From contig JAGCWQ010000182.1 in NCBI GenBank assembly GCA_017961765.1, positions 1-58,378 of the forward strand: 58,378 bases of DNA. Reading direction: 5' to 3'. Position 1 is the first letter of the stretch, and each line of letters starts with the position of its first letter. The DNA is from Paludibacteraceae bacterium (GTDB lineage: Bacteria; Bacteroidota; Bacteroidia; Bacteroidales; Paludibacteraceae). The notes under the pieces are model-generated. The model was not told the origin of the DNA and searched no databases. It saw nothing but the letters and a program-made list of their open reading frames with translations. This document shows positions 37,584 through 45,866 of this stretch, piece after piece. A program made the position numbers and the translations under genes.

Positions 37584-38924
37584 ATGAGGGTTTTACACGA
37601 AGCAAACGAAACGGTGCTCGAAGCACTTGCTGAGTTCAGAAACAGTTCCCTTCAAGAGTCGTTGAGGCTGATTAGGTATGTTGTTTTTGCACATGTTGAA
37701 AGCGGTATATTGATGCACAACACGCTTACGAAGGAAATTGTTTTGCTTGAGCCCTGTGACAACATTTACGACAATCATTTTTTGCAAAACCTATGGCTCG
37801 TGCCGCAAGATTTCGACGATTCGATAATTGCGACAAAATATAGAGACTGGCTGTTCTCTACGAGGCCGAAAACACTTGAACCCAACGGATATACCGTCGC
37901 AACAACCACGGATTGTAACGCAAGGTGTTTCTATTGTTACGAAATGGGTCTTGCAAAGAAAAAAATGACGAACGAAACCGCTATTGATGTGGCTGATTAT
38001 ATGGCGAAAAACTATTTTTCGGCCCCAGAAGAAAAAAGACGTACCATAAGCATATCGTGGTTTGGCGGAGAGCCGCTTTACAACAAAGAAGCAATAAAAG
38101 CAATATGCAACAGACTCCGGGAACTGGGCGTTCCGTATGTGAGTACGGCAATCAGCAACGGTTTTTTGTTCGATGAGCCGACGATTGCCGAAGCGAAATG
38201 GCTATGGAGGCTGAAAAGGGTTCAAATCACCATTGACGGAACCGAAAAGAAGTACAACAAGGCTAAAAACTATAAAGAACCCGGCGAAAACCCGTTTGAA
38301 ACCGTGCTGAACAACATAGACAACTTGTCAAAGAACAGGATTTCAGTAAACATACGGGTAAACGTGGGCTATTACAACAGGGACGATATATTATCGCTGA
38401 TTGACATTATCAGTACAAGATTCAAGGGTAGGGAAAACGTGAAAATGTACGTCCATTCTCTGTTTGATACCTGCGGGGTAACTGACGTAAAAGGTGACGA
38501 AAAGGAGAAGGCGGTTTATGAGGCGATGAAAAAAATGAACAGGAAACTGTCTGAACTCGGCATAAACGCCATCCGCCCGTTAAACCTCGGGGTTAAGGGT
38601 GCACACTGCATGGCCGACAACGGAAAGCACGTGGTTATACAGACTGACGGAAAACTTTGCCTTTGTGAACATTATGTCGATAGCAAGCATATAGGCAGCA
38701 TATACAGCGACGAGTTTGACGAAAAGATGATTGAGCATTTCAGGGAGATAACGGAGCCGTTCAGCAACTGTTACAAATGTCAGATATTCCCATCTTGCTC
38801 ATACGTCAAGGTGTGTGAGGATAACAGCGTACGCTGCAGCAAGTACAGGCAGGATTACAAGATATCTAACGCCGTGTTAGGGCTTGAACTTATTGGAAAA
38901 CAACTAACGGAAGAAAAAAAATAA
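37584..38924 (+). CDS. Radical SAM/SPASM enzyme (anSME/peptide-maturase type)
   Basis: A 446-residue protein. TTDCNARCFYCYE supplies Cys111, Cys115 and Cys118 for the SAM-binding 4Fe-4S cluster; GGEPLY follows at 161-166. Eight further Cys (342, 359, 361, 396, 399, 405, 411, 418) in HCMADNG, LCLCEHY, CYKCQIFPSC and VRCSK form a SPASM domain with auxiliary clusters. These enzymes modify peptides or proteins (sulfatase maturases, RiPP maturases). No obvious precursor peptide is adjacent. Divergent from metK, whose product it uses. Followed after 4 bp by an 82-residue gene. Confidence 0.85.
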   Translation: MRVLHEANETVLEALAEFRNSSLQESLRLIRYVVFAHVESGILMHNTLTKEIVLLEPCDNIYDNHFLQNLWLVPQDFDDSIIATKYRDWLFSTRPKTLEPNGYTVATTTDCNARCFYCYEMGLAKKKMTNETAIDVADYMAKNYFSAPEEKRRTISISWFGGEPLYNKEAIKAICNRLRELGVPYVSTAISNGFLFDEPTIAEAKWLWRLKRVQITIDGTEKKYNKAKNYKEPGENPFETVLNNIDNLSKNRISVNIRVNVGYYNRDDILSLIDIISTRFKGRENVKMYVHSLFDTCGVTDVKGDEKEKAVYEAMKKMNRKLSELGINAIRPLNLGVKGAHCMADNGKHVVIQTDGKLCLCEHYVDSKHIGSIYSDEFDEKMIEHFREITEPFSNCYKCQIFPSCSYVKVCEDNSVRCSKYRQDYKISNAVLGLELIGKQLTEEKK

Positions 38925-38928
38925 CAAT

Positions 38929-39177
38929 ATGGCACAGAAAAAAAGTACCGGAGAAAACAAATTGGCTAATGTCGCCACAAGCCAACTGATTGAATACCTT
39001 CAAATGATAGAGGTTGTGTGCGACTATTATGACAACGAGGCAAAAGCCAATGTCGGAAATTATTATGGGGACGAGAAGGAAGCATACGAAAACGCTAATT
39101 CAAGGTTCCTGAAATACCTGAAACTGAGGATGCAAATCCTTGAAGAAATGGAGAGGAGGCTTGACGTTCTATGTTAA
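38929..39177 (+). CDS. Unrecognised 82-residue protein
   Basis: Starts MAQKKSTGENKLANVATSQL and ends EERRLDVLC-like (RRLDVLC), with a Tyr/Asn-rich middle (NEAKANVGNYYGDEKEAYEN). It lies between the SPASM gene and the next gene, overlapping the latter by 7 bp. It could be the substrate or partner of the radical SAM enzyme, or simply a phage structural accessory; I cannot tell. Confidence 0.6.
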   Translation: MAQKKSTGENKLANVATSQLIEYLQMIEVVCDYYDNEAKANVGNYYGDEKEAYENANSRFLKYLKLRMQILEEMERRLDVLC

Positions 39178-40193
39178 AGAAAATTTGGCTCAACATAAAG
39201 ATTTTCTTCAACTATTTCTTCGCCGGACTGCGTGCGGCTGACAACGAAATGTCAACCGGTTCAAAACAGAATGCGGACGGCGTAGCGATAGAGCAACAGA
39301 AACAACAGGATAACGTGTATGCGGCACTTCTAAGAGGCGAGGTGACGCAGGAAGTACGTGAAATGAGGCATGAAATGTATTATGCCGAGAGAAAATCGAA
39401 GAACTACGTTTATAGCGGCGGCGGCCACGCAGTGAAGAAGAAATCTATGTTCGAATACGAAGGGAACGTGGAGAACTCTGACGGGCACAGGGTGGTTATC
39501 GTGCAGGACAATTATCAGGATCAAGCGTCGATTGAGGATTACGGAATCGATGTCGGAAAGGTTAAGGAGTTCGGAAGCAAGATTTATTCAACCATCAAAA
39601 TGGAGGATATTGCGAAGCGTGAGTACACCCTGACTTTCGAGAGGGACTTCATTCCGAAATTCAAGTTGGAGATGTTCGCAAAGAAGCTTGTCATCAAGGA
39701 ATTTGACGGAAAATATATTTTGGATGTATATTTCAGCAAGTATTCGAAGGAGTTCGACAGGATTTCCAGAATGTTCACGAATGCAATCGAGGCGTTGTAT
39801 CAGGGCGATGCGAAGAGCGAAATCATTGATTTCAGGCGTTTGTACTTCATTTCAAGGAACGCATACGGCACTGATGACCTGAAATTCTATTCGTTCATCA
39901 ACTTCGAGTTCGTGGATATCATAGACTTCGATGGCAACTACGTCCTCAGGTTCGTGTGTGAAGCGGACAACTTCGGCGAGGACCTTATTGAAGAGTTCTA
40001 CGACGAAAGGGCGGCTGAAAAGTCGGCGAACCACGAGAGAAGAGAGAACGTTTCACTGAGTTTCGAGGACGCTGCGGAAATTGCGGCGAGGGAATCCTAC
40101 GATGCGGATACTGCACAAAACCTTATAAACGAGTTGAATGAAGGAATCGGAAGCGAAGTATCAGGTGTCGATCAAGAGGTACAACCCGAATAA
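39171..40193 (+). CDS. Conserved gut-phage protein, ALLRGEVTxEVxExR family
   Basis: A 340-residue protein starting MLKKIWLNIKIFFNYFFAGL, then a Gln-rich linker and VYAALLRGEVTQEVREMRHE. I recognise the LLRGEVTxEVxELR block and the following YxxxRxSKxY from a family common in Bacteroidota phages, often in structural regions. The rest alternates beta strands and ends in acidic helices. Function unknown; virion assembly is plausible from location. Confidence 0.65.
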   Translation: MLKKIWLNIKIFFNYFFAGLRAADNEMSTGSKQNADGVAIEQQKQQDNVYAALLRGEVTQEVREMRHEMYYAERKSKNYVYSGGGHAVKKKSMFEYEGNVENSDGHRVVIVQDNYQDQASIEDYGIDVGKVKEFGSKIYSTIKMEDIAKREYTLTFERDFIPKFKLEMFAKKLVIKEFDGKYILDVYFSKYSKEFDRISRMFTNAIEALYQGDAKSEIIDFRRLYFISRNAYGTDDLKFYSFINFEFVDIIDFDGNYVLRFVCEADNFGEDLIEEFYDERAAEKSANHERRENVSLSFEDAAEIAARESYDADTAQNLINELNEGIGSEVSGVDQEVQPE

Positions 40194-40500
40194 GAACGGG
40201 TGGTACAGATGTACTGATTGCGACTATAAACAAAATTCGCGGTTTGCGAACCGCGAATTCTATGTTGTGCTTAAGGACGGACGCTATTTTGTGTGCGTTG
40301 GAAAGAACGACGAGTTGTACTCGGTATATTTCAAGGACGAAGTAGTTGACGGCGAGAAATACTATCCCGGTGAAATTTTCTCGATTTTCAGGAAAGAATA
40401 CCTGAAAAGAGGAATAACACAGGAAATGTTGGATCTGTTTCTTAACAATCCGCTCGAATACAGGACAAAATACCAAACGGATAAACCGGTTCAGAAATGA
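40138..40500 (+). CDS. Unrecognised 120-residue protein
   Basis: Starts MKESEAKYQVSIKRYNPNKN, overlapping the previous gene by 56 bp in another frame. WYRCTDCDYKQ is a CxxC pair; later Cys are lacking, so a full zinc site is doubtful. Beta-rich middle (EFYVVLKDGRYFVCVGKNDE). Followed by a strong terminator. Function unknown. Confidence 0.6.
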   Translation: MKESEAKYQVSIKRYNPNKNGWYRCTDCDYKQNSRFANREFYVVLKDGRYFVCVGKNDELYSVYFKDEVVDGEKYYPGEIFSIFRKEYLKRGITQEMLDLFLNNPLEYRTKYQTDKPVQK

Positions 40501-40512
40501 GCCGGTTTTTTC
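40484..40512. terminator. Terminator between converging genes
   Basis: AACCGGTTC (40484-40492) / GAGCCGGTT (40499-40507) with one G-T pair and a T run, shared by the genes ending at 40500 and 40513. Confidence 0.75.
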
Positions 40513-40806
40513 TTATAGTATTGTCAGTATTACAGCGTAAAGTCCCCCAATAGAGGTTGATAGTAGCCCCCTTAGCACACTCATGTCACCACCCCATTCA
40601 TTCGGTGGTTGTACAAGGCATCTAAGGGCAAGATACAGAAAACCAGATGCAAACGGCGTTATGATAAGCAAAGGCACCGTTGCAATAATGGTACTGAGGC
40701 TAAGCATCAAAAGCACAGCCATTGCCATGCCTACGTAAAAGTTAAAGCACTGCTCCACGCAGAAACACCTCAGTCTGTCCCACGCGGCTGAGAGTTTACC
40801 TTTCAT
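40513..40806 (-). CDS. Small membrane protein, holin candidate
   Basis: A 97-residue protein with hydrophobic segments at about 25-45, 46-62 and 80-97, and a Cys-rich amphipathic start (RLRCFCVEQCF). It carries the late motif TATTTATT 17 nt upstream, so it is expressed with virion genes. Size, membrane segments and late timing fit a holin, but no family or lysin gene is adjacent. Alternative: a virion-associated or envelope factor. Confidence 0.45.
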   Translation of the reverse strand: MKGKLSAAWDRLRCFCVEQCFNFYVGMAMAVLLMLSLSTIIATVPLLIITPFASGFLYLALRCLVQPPNEWGGDMSVLRGLLSTSIGGLYAVILTIL

Positions 40807-40823
40807 AGTATCTAAGTGTCTAA

Positions 40824-40831
40824 AATAAATA
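40824..40831 (-). promoter_or_regulatory. Late-type motif TATTTATT
   Basis: Minus strand, 17 nt before the ATG at 40806. Confidence 0.6.
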
Positions 40832-40834
40832 CTA

Positions 40835-41206
40835 TTATGAATCGGTATTCTTAACCTCCGGCTCTTCGTTTTTTTGGCTTTCTTTTAGTTTAAGTTCTTT
40901 AAAATGTTTCATTCGTTCTGAAAGTAAATCAAAACTAACCTTTTCCTTCTTCTCGAATTTGTATTTAGGTTTGATGAACTTATAGAATGCCTTTCCGTTT
41001 GAGCCGTCTACGCCGCCCGCCATGAACATTAGGTAGTCCTTGACATCGACTTCCTTATACTCATACATATCGCCCGTCTTGAACACGATACGGAGCGTTT
41101 TCAGTGCATTTTCATTGTCGTCGCACTCTGAATAAACGATATTCGAGGAATCATACCACGCCATGTCGAGGCGGTTGTCCTTATCGTAGTACCTGAATAA
41201 AATCAT
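40835..41206 (-). CDS. KTSC-domain-like protein
   Basis: A 123-residue protein starting MILFRYYDKDNRLDMAWYDS. SSNIVYSECDDNENALKTLR then IVFKTGDMYEYKEVD and a GSNGKAFYKFIKPKY end match the KTSC pattern (SS-xI…L…F…Gx-Y-Y…F-xx-Ik-xY), though the KTSC tetrapeptide itself is replaced by GSNG. KTSC domains are small and often found in phage and RNA-related contexts; function unknown. A TATTTTTA motif lies 12 nt upstream. Confidence 0.55.
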   Translation of the reverse strand: MILFRYYDKDNRLDMAWYDSSNIVYSECDDNENALKTLRIVFKTGDMYEYKEVDVKDYLMFMAGGVDGSNGKAFYKFIKPKYKFEKKEKVSFDLLSERMKHFKELKLKESQKNEEPEVKNTDS

Positions 41207-41218
41207 GTTGTTTTTTCT

Positions 41219-41226
41219 TAAAAATA
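41219..41226 (-). promoter_or_regulatory. Late-type motif variant TATTTTTA
   Basis: Minus strand, 12 nt before the ATG at 41206; one base off the main motif. Divergent from a similar plus-strand motif. Confidence 0.4.
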
Positions 41227-41229
41227 CCA

Positions 41230-41237
41230 TATTTTTA
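41230..41237 (+). promoter_or_regulatory. Late-type motif variant TATTTTTA
   Basis: 14 nt before the ATG at 41252. Confidence 0.4.
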
Positions 41238-41251
41238 ACAAAAAGAAACCA

Positions 41252-43801
41252 ATGGCTAACCAACCTATAAAGAAAAAGTTTGATTACGAAAAATATTTCT
41301 CAAACGAACTTAAGGGGTTGCTTTCATATATCGGAACGAGCGTCGCTTCGGATGTGCCTTTCACGTCCCTGACGTTCGACATCTTTTTTGTTGCTGCCCT
41401 TGAACAGAAGGACAGCATGCTTTACAAAGCAATAAACGGATTTCTTACCAACAACAGCATAGAAGAACTCCACGATAAGGTTATCACGCTCATAAGTGAC
41501 AGCCTTACCCCGATACGTCCGCAGAGAACAATCGACTATTCGCCGGAGATGAAGAACCTGTTCATTATCGCCAACGACATAAGGCAGGAGATTGAGGCGA
41601 ATGCGATAACTTCTGATATGGTGTTTCTTGCATTCGTGCGTTCCGCCCCGAAAACGAACGCAATCAAGAAACTGATAACGGACGCAGGGCTGAACGAGAA
41701 CACCACGCTCGAACTCATAAAGAAAATGAAGGACACCGTTTCCGCCATCGCGGATTTGACGGACGCTGAGTTCGAGGACTTCGCCGACAGATATATGGTA
41801 GGGATAGACTTTGGGACCGGGGATTCCCAAATGGCGATGGTAATTGTCGACACGAAAGGAATGGTTGACAAACCGGCAAGGAAAAGCAAAGGCTCTTCAA
41901 TCGAATATTGCGAAAGTCTCAATGCGTTGGCGGAGACAGGGAACATTGATCCTGTTGTCGGACGTGACAAGGAAATCATTGAGATTACGAAAATCCTGAA
42001 CAGGAAAATATGTAACAACGTGGTACTTGTCGGCGAGCCGGGCGTAGGCAAGACGGCGATAGTAAACGGACTTGCAAAAAAGATTGTCGATGGGAACGCG
42101 CCGATACTGCTCAAAGACTGCGAAATTTTCAGGTTCGACGTAGCGGAAGCGATAAGCGGGGCACAGTACAGGGGACAGTTCGAAGACAGGATATACACCC
42201 TTATCAAAAACCTGAAAAAGGTGAAGAATCCGATACTGTTCATCGACAATATCCACGTATTTGCCAACGATAGGAAGAACGGTGAATATGATTTGTTTGG
42301 ATCCTTGGAGCCGATTTTCGCCGACAAGAAGGTTATGGTTATAGTAGCCACGACACCGAAAGGATTCCACGCATCGTTTGAAACGAGTCCCGATACGATG
42401 AGGAAGTTCCAAAGGATAAACGTGGACAGCCCTACCGAACAGGAGTGCGTTGACATACTCAACGGAATGAAAGAGTCGTTTGAAAAGTTCCACAAGGTGA
42501 CGTATGACGACGGAGTTATGGAAACGGCGGTTTCGCTGGCCGGAAGATACGTTACAGACAGAAGGCTCCCTTCATCGGCGATAGACTTGATTGATGAGGC
42601 GGGTGCATTAAAGAAACTCGAGTATTACGAGCCTGAGAAAGTCCGCATTAAAAGGGATAAGATTGTTGCCCTGAGAAAACGCCACGACAAACTCATAAAG
42701 GAAGACAAGATAACGGACGCAAGGGACGTTCAGTACGAAATAGACGGGCTGAATATCGACGTATCCGAAACTCTCGACGATTTGAAGAGTAGTGGTGTAC
42801 CAAGCGTTTCTCTTGACTGCTTGTATAAGGCGGCTTCCGAGCACACGGGAATTCCGCTTTCGAAGATAAGCCTTTCCGAAAAACAGCAGTTGGCGAAGAT
42901 AAACGGCATACTGATGGAAAACATAATCGGGCAGGATGAAGCGATAGACATTATATCCCGTGGCATAAAACGCAACAAAGTTGGGCTGTCGAGGAAAAAC
43001 AGGCCGATACTGAGTTGTATGTGCATAGGAAACACCGGCTGCGGAAAAACCCTCCTTGCAAAAATGCTTGCTAAGGAGATATTCGGGGACGAGAAATACC
43101 TGGTCCGCTTCGATATGTCTGAATATTCCGATAGGACGGCGGTGAACAAACTCATAGGTGCGTCAGCAGGATACGTAGGATACAACGAAGGCGGATTGCT
43201 CACGGAGGCTATCAAGAACAAGAAGCACGCAGTGTTGCTGATAGATGAAATCGAGAAGGCGACGGAAGAGATATTCAACATTTTCCTGCAGGTTCTCGAC
43301 GAAGGGTTCCTTACGGACAACACCGGCGTAAAGGTTGATTTCAAGAACGTAATACTTGTACTGACTTCAAACGTTGGTGCGAAACAGGCGGCAACGGAAA
43401 AGGCGATAGGTTTCGTGACTGACGATTCCGCAAACAAGCGTGACATTATTGAGAAGGAACTCAAGAACAAGTTCCCGCCAGAATTCCTGAACAGGCTCGA
43501 CGAGATAGTTTACTTCAACACCCTGACAGATGACAACCTTATGGAAATCGTAAAGTTGGAACTGAGAAGGCTGAAAGAGAAAATGAAGGAAATCGGTAAC
43601 GAGTTGGAAATTGAAGACAATGTTTCGGACTATATCTTCAAGAAGATTCTGCCTGAGAAAGAATACGGAGCGAGACCGATAGGAAGGGCGATACAGAAAG
43701 AGATTGAAAATGCCATAACAGATTATATCCTCGAAAACGAGTGCGAAGGAAAGCGACTCGTCGTTTCAATCAAAAATGATAAAGTGGAAGTATCTGAGTA
43801 G
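41252..43801 (+). CDS. ClpA/ClpC-type AAA+ unfoldase with altered first ATPase site
   Basis: An 849-residue double-AAA+ protein. An N-domain (1-160) precedes D1 (Walker A GEPGVGKT 261-268; pore loop QYRG) and D2 (Walker A GNTGCGKT 593-600; LLIDEIEKA; pore loop GYVGY; FPPEFLNRLDE). The short linker and an IGF tripeptide (719-721) at the position of the ClpP-docking loop place it with ClpA/ClpC rather than ClpB. In D1 the Walker B Glu is Asn333 (FIDNIHVF), and the usual RRF arginine pair is RKF, so D1 probably binds but does not hydrolyse ATP. No phage ClpP gene is in the window; host ClpP could be hijacked. Confidence 0.85.
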   Translation: MANQPIKKKFDYEKYFSNELKGLLSYIGTSVASDVPFTSLTFDIFFVAALEQKDSMLYKAINGFLTNNSIEELHDKVITLISDSLTPIRPQRTIDYSPEMKNLFIIANDIRQEIEANAITSDMVFLAFVRSAPKTNAIKKLITDAGLNENTTLELIKKMKDTVSAIADLTDAEFEDFADRYMVGIDFGTGDSQMAMVIVDTKGMVDKPARKSKGSSIEYCESLNALAETGNIDPVVGRDKEIIEITKILNRKICNNVVLVGEPGVGKTAIVNGLAKKIVDGNAPILLKDCEIFRFDVAEAISGAQYRGQFEDRIYTLIKNLKKVKNPILFIDNIHVFANDRKNGEYDLFGSLEPIFADKKVMVIVATTPKGFHASFETSPDTMRKFQRINVDSPTEQECVDILNGMKESFEKFHKVTYDDGVMETAVSLAGRYVTDRRLPSSAIDLIDEAGALKKLEYYEPEKVRIKRDKIVALRKRHDKLIKEDKITDARDVQYEIDGLNIDVSETLDDLKSSGVPSVSLDCLYKAASEHTGIPLSKISLSEKQQLAKINGILMENIIGQDEAIDIISRGIKRNKVGLSRKNRPILSCMCIGNTGCGKTLLAKMLAKEIFGDEKYLVRFDMSEYSDRTAVNKLIGASAGYVGYNEGGLLTEAIKNKKHAVLLIDEIEKATEEIFNIFLQVLDEGFLTDNTGVKVDFKNVILVLTSNVGAKQAATEKAIGFVTDDSANKRDIIEKELKNKFPPEFLNRLDEIVYFNTLTDDNLMEIVKLELRRLKEKMKEIGNELEIEDNVSDYIFKKILPEKEYGARPIGRAIQKEIENAITDYILENECEGKRLVVSIKNDKVEVSE

Positions 43802-43822
43802 TTTTTTTTCGGTGACAGGGCG

Positions 43823-43830
43823 TATTTATT
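43823..43830 (+). promoter_or_regulatory. Late-type motif TATTTATT
   Basis: 24 nt before the ATG at 43855, with GGAAAG in between as a weak ribosome site. Confidence 0.6.
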
Positions 43831-43854
43831 ATAAAGCATAAAAGGAAAGCGAAA

Positions 43855-44043
43855 ATGGCAACAAAAATATTCAAAGGATTCAGACAGGTTGACGGTACGG
43901 ATAGCAATTTTTCAACGGATAATTTCGAATACGGATACATATACTTCGTAAGAACTTCCGAAGACGGGGAAGATGGATATCTCTGGTTCAACGGAAAAAA
44001 ATACGGAGAAGACGAGACTACAATAGATTGCGGAACATATTGA
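43855..44043 (+). CDS. Small tail-fibre-associated protein
   Basis: A 62-residue protein, MATKIFKGFRQVDGTDSNFS, then YGYIYFVRTSEDGEDGYLWF and NGKKYGE. The pattern FxGFxQV…GYIYFVR…GYIYFNGxxYG is one that I recognise from the N-terminal part of Bacteroidota phage fibre or baseplate proteins. Here it stands alone upstream of a larger fibre-like gene. Late motif upstream, terminator downstream. Confidence 0.6.
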   Translation: MATKIFKGFRQVDGTDSNFSTDNFEYGYIYFVRTSEDGEDGYLWFNGKKYGEDETTIDCGTY

Positions 44044-44064
44044 TAAAATTTGCCAGACTACAAG

Positions 44065-44096
44065 AAACCCTCGCGAAAGCGGGGGTTTTGTTTGTG
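44065..44096 (+). terminator. Rho-independent terminator
   Basis: AACCCTCGC / GCGGGGGTT stem closed by a GAAA tetraloop, then a T-rich tail. Confidence 0.75.
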
Positions 44097-44103
44097 GGTA
44101 CCG

Positions 44104-44111
44104 TATTTATT
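44104..44111 (+). promoter_or_regulatory. Late-type motif TATTTATT
   Basis: 20 nt before the ATG at 44132. Confidence 0.6.
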
Positions 44112-44131
44112 ATTGCATGTATTAGTAGTTT

Positions 44132-45157
44132 ATGGCTATATTTCATATCAAAGTAAATGTCGGACAGACGGTTTTGCCAAAACGTACCGGTATAGGCGCC
44201 GTACTCGTTACGGTAGTAACAGGCACGACGGCTGGCGCCGTGGCCAGCGGCATAACCTCGGCAACTACGATACAGTATCAAATTGTCGGTTCTCTCGGAG
44301 AAAACGATTTTTGGATATCAACCGGGCCATCTACGATGTTTGCTGCCGTGAGTATAGCACATCCGTTTTACGCATATACGACTTCTATTCAGGGAATATC
44401 CGCATCAACTGTGGCAACGTATAGTTTAACACTCGGTCCGAAAACAGGCACAGGCGGTGCAAACGTCTATATGCCTCAAAAATACATGTATGCGTTGGAA
44501 AATTCGGTGTTAACCCCGCGCAACTTGTCGTCAATGATGCCAAACAGTTCCTATCAAACATCGAATACTGACCCACATTATGTCACTGCAGAATTTTGCA
44601 ATGAAAACTATGGCAGAATACAATGTTATGAAACGAACAACGATCTACTTTACTCCGATAAACTATGTACCGGAGTAAACGTTTCATGGTTTCCTGGGAT
44701 GGATTCAGTCGGTTCAATATATGATTATGACCCATCCACCCCGTCGGAAAGTGTTTATCCACCGTGGACGGTATATTTTAGAACGAGTTCACTTGTAGTA
44801 AACAACTCAACAACCAGAACATTGTATATAGATTTTAGACTGTGGGTTAAACAAACTGGAACAACTACTAGGATTGAGGTAGGTAGCGTTAGAGACTATA
44901 TTGGACCAGGATCAAACTCTTATAATATATCATATATTTCAACAGATTGGACAGACATTGGAGAGTTTGGTTTTGAATTGGTTAGTCTAAAAGAAAACGG
45001 AAACGATGCAACCCAGTCGTTAAGAGTTACTATGGAAGCGAACGGAGACAGTAATTCCATTAGTTATTATGGGCCGTGCGTTAGAACGCTAAGTCGTACG
45101 GCTTATAATTCATCGCATGTAAGCATAAGTTCAGTAGTATTGGATTTTTATGTTTAG
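44132..45157 (+). CDS. Probable tail-fibre or virion surface protein
   Basis: A 341-residue, Ser/Thr/Gly/Asn/Tyr-rich protein with few charges, as in beta-structured fibres. The N-terminal 100 residues (VVTGTTAGAVASGITSATTI and similar) are Ala/Gly/Thr rich; the C-terminal 150 residues are Asn/Ser/Tyr rich. Base composition drops clearly in about 44760-45157 compared with the neighbouring genes, which suggests that the C-terminal, host-contacting part was exchanged horizontally. Similar in style to the 4949-5962 protein. Receptor contact is an inference. Confidence 0.6.
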   Translation: MAIFHIKVNVGQTVLPKRTGIGAVLVTVVTGTTAGAVASGITSATTIQYQIVGSLGENDFWISTGPSTMFAAVSIAHPFYAYTTSIQGISASTVATYSLTLGPKTGTGGANVYMPQKYMYALENSVLTPRNLSSMMPNSSYQTSNTDPHYVTAEFCNENYGRIQCYETNNDLLYSDKLCTGVNVSWFPGMDSVGSIYDYDPSTPSESVYPPWTVYFRTSSLVVNNSTTRTLYIDFRLWVKQTGTTTRIEVGSVRDYIGPGSNSYNISYISTDWTDIGEFGFELVSLKENGNDATQSLRVTMEANGDSNSISYYGPCVRTLSRTAYNSSHVSISSVVLDFYV

Positions 45158-45161
45158 ATAA

Positions 45162-45192
45162 TAAAAAACCCGAGCCAACGCTCGGGTTTTTG
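45162..45192. terminator. Bidirectional terminator
   Basis: AAACCCGAGC (45166-45175) / GCTCGGGTTT (45180-45189) with a CAAC loop and flanking A and T runs, between converging genes. Confidence 0.8.
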
Positions 45193-45193
45193 T

Positions 45194-45850
45194 TTATCCT
45201 TTTGACAGAATTTCTTTTATCGTTTCTTGTACTATTTTCCTGAGTTTGTCTTCGGCTACGATACCGTACCCTGCGTTGAGGGATGGCTGATTGTGTTCTA
45301 GATCGTCGAAAAAATCTTCGTTAAGCGTTTTGTATTTTGCAAACGGCTTCCTTTGTTTCGCACCGTCATAAAGCCATTTTTTGAATGTGTCTATGTCAAC
45401 TTCGGTGATATACTTGAATCCTTTCCAGTCTTTTTCATAGTTTGACAGGTAAGCCGCTTTCGCTTGCTCCGCCGTGTCAAATCCCAACATGACTTTCGTT
45501 TCGTCGAACTTACCATCCACATACTGGTCTACGGGAAATATTTTCTTGGAATCGAGGTTTGGGCCGATAAATACGTCTATGGCGTCCCCGTCTTTGCCCA
45601 ACGTCCTTACGAAATATCCGTAGTCGTTGTGCATAAGGGTTTTCCATTCTTTACCGTTCCTATCTTTTCCTTTCCTGTAACTTCCTTTCGGGTTTTCTAT
45701 GGTGATATTGAACCCGTGAATGCTCACGTGCCCTTTTTTATAGTTTCCGGCTTCTTTCTGTCCGTCGGTTGGGTTTTCATCCGTTTCAACCCTTGCAGCC
45801 ATAAGTTTTGCGTGCAGGTTTTCAGCAATAATGTCTCTTAAATTAGCCAT
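45194..45850 (-). CDS. InPase-like domain protein with tags at both ends
   Basis: A 218-residue protein. Blocks IENPKGSYRKGKD, GKEWKTLMHNDYGYF, GKDGDAIDVFIGP, DQYVDGKFDETKVMLGF and TFKKWLYDG match the inorganic-pyrophosphatase-like (InPase) domain that Iyer and Aravind described in phage polyvalent proteins; it keeps the acidic GDAIDVF strand. The N-terminus MANLRDIIAENLHAKL has IIAE|N, a candidate prohead protease site, and the C-terminus AEDKLRKIVQETIKEILSKG repeats the LRKIV helix. Late motif 20 nt upstream. Likely packaged in the head and delivered with DNA. Confidence 0.7.
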   Translation of the reverse strand: MANLRDIIAENLHAKLMAARVETDENPTDGQKEAGNYKKGHVSIHGFNITIENPKGSYRKGKDRNGKEWKTLMHNDYGYFVRTLGKDGDAIDVFIGPNLDSKKIFPVDQYVDGKFDETKVMLGFDTAEQAKAAYLSNYEKDWKGFKYITEVDIDTFKKWLYDGAKQRKPFAKYKTLNEDFFDDLEHNQPSLNAGYGIVAEDKLRKIVQETIKEILSKG

Positions 45851-45866
45851 TTCAAACGAAATATAC

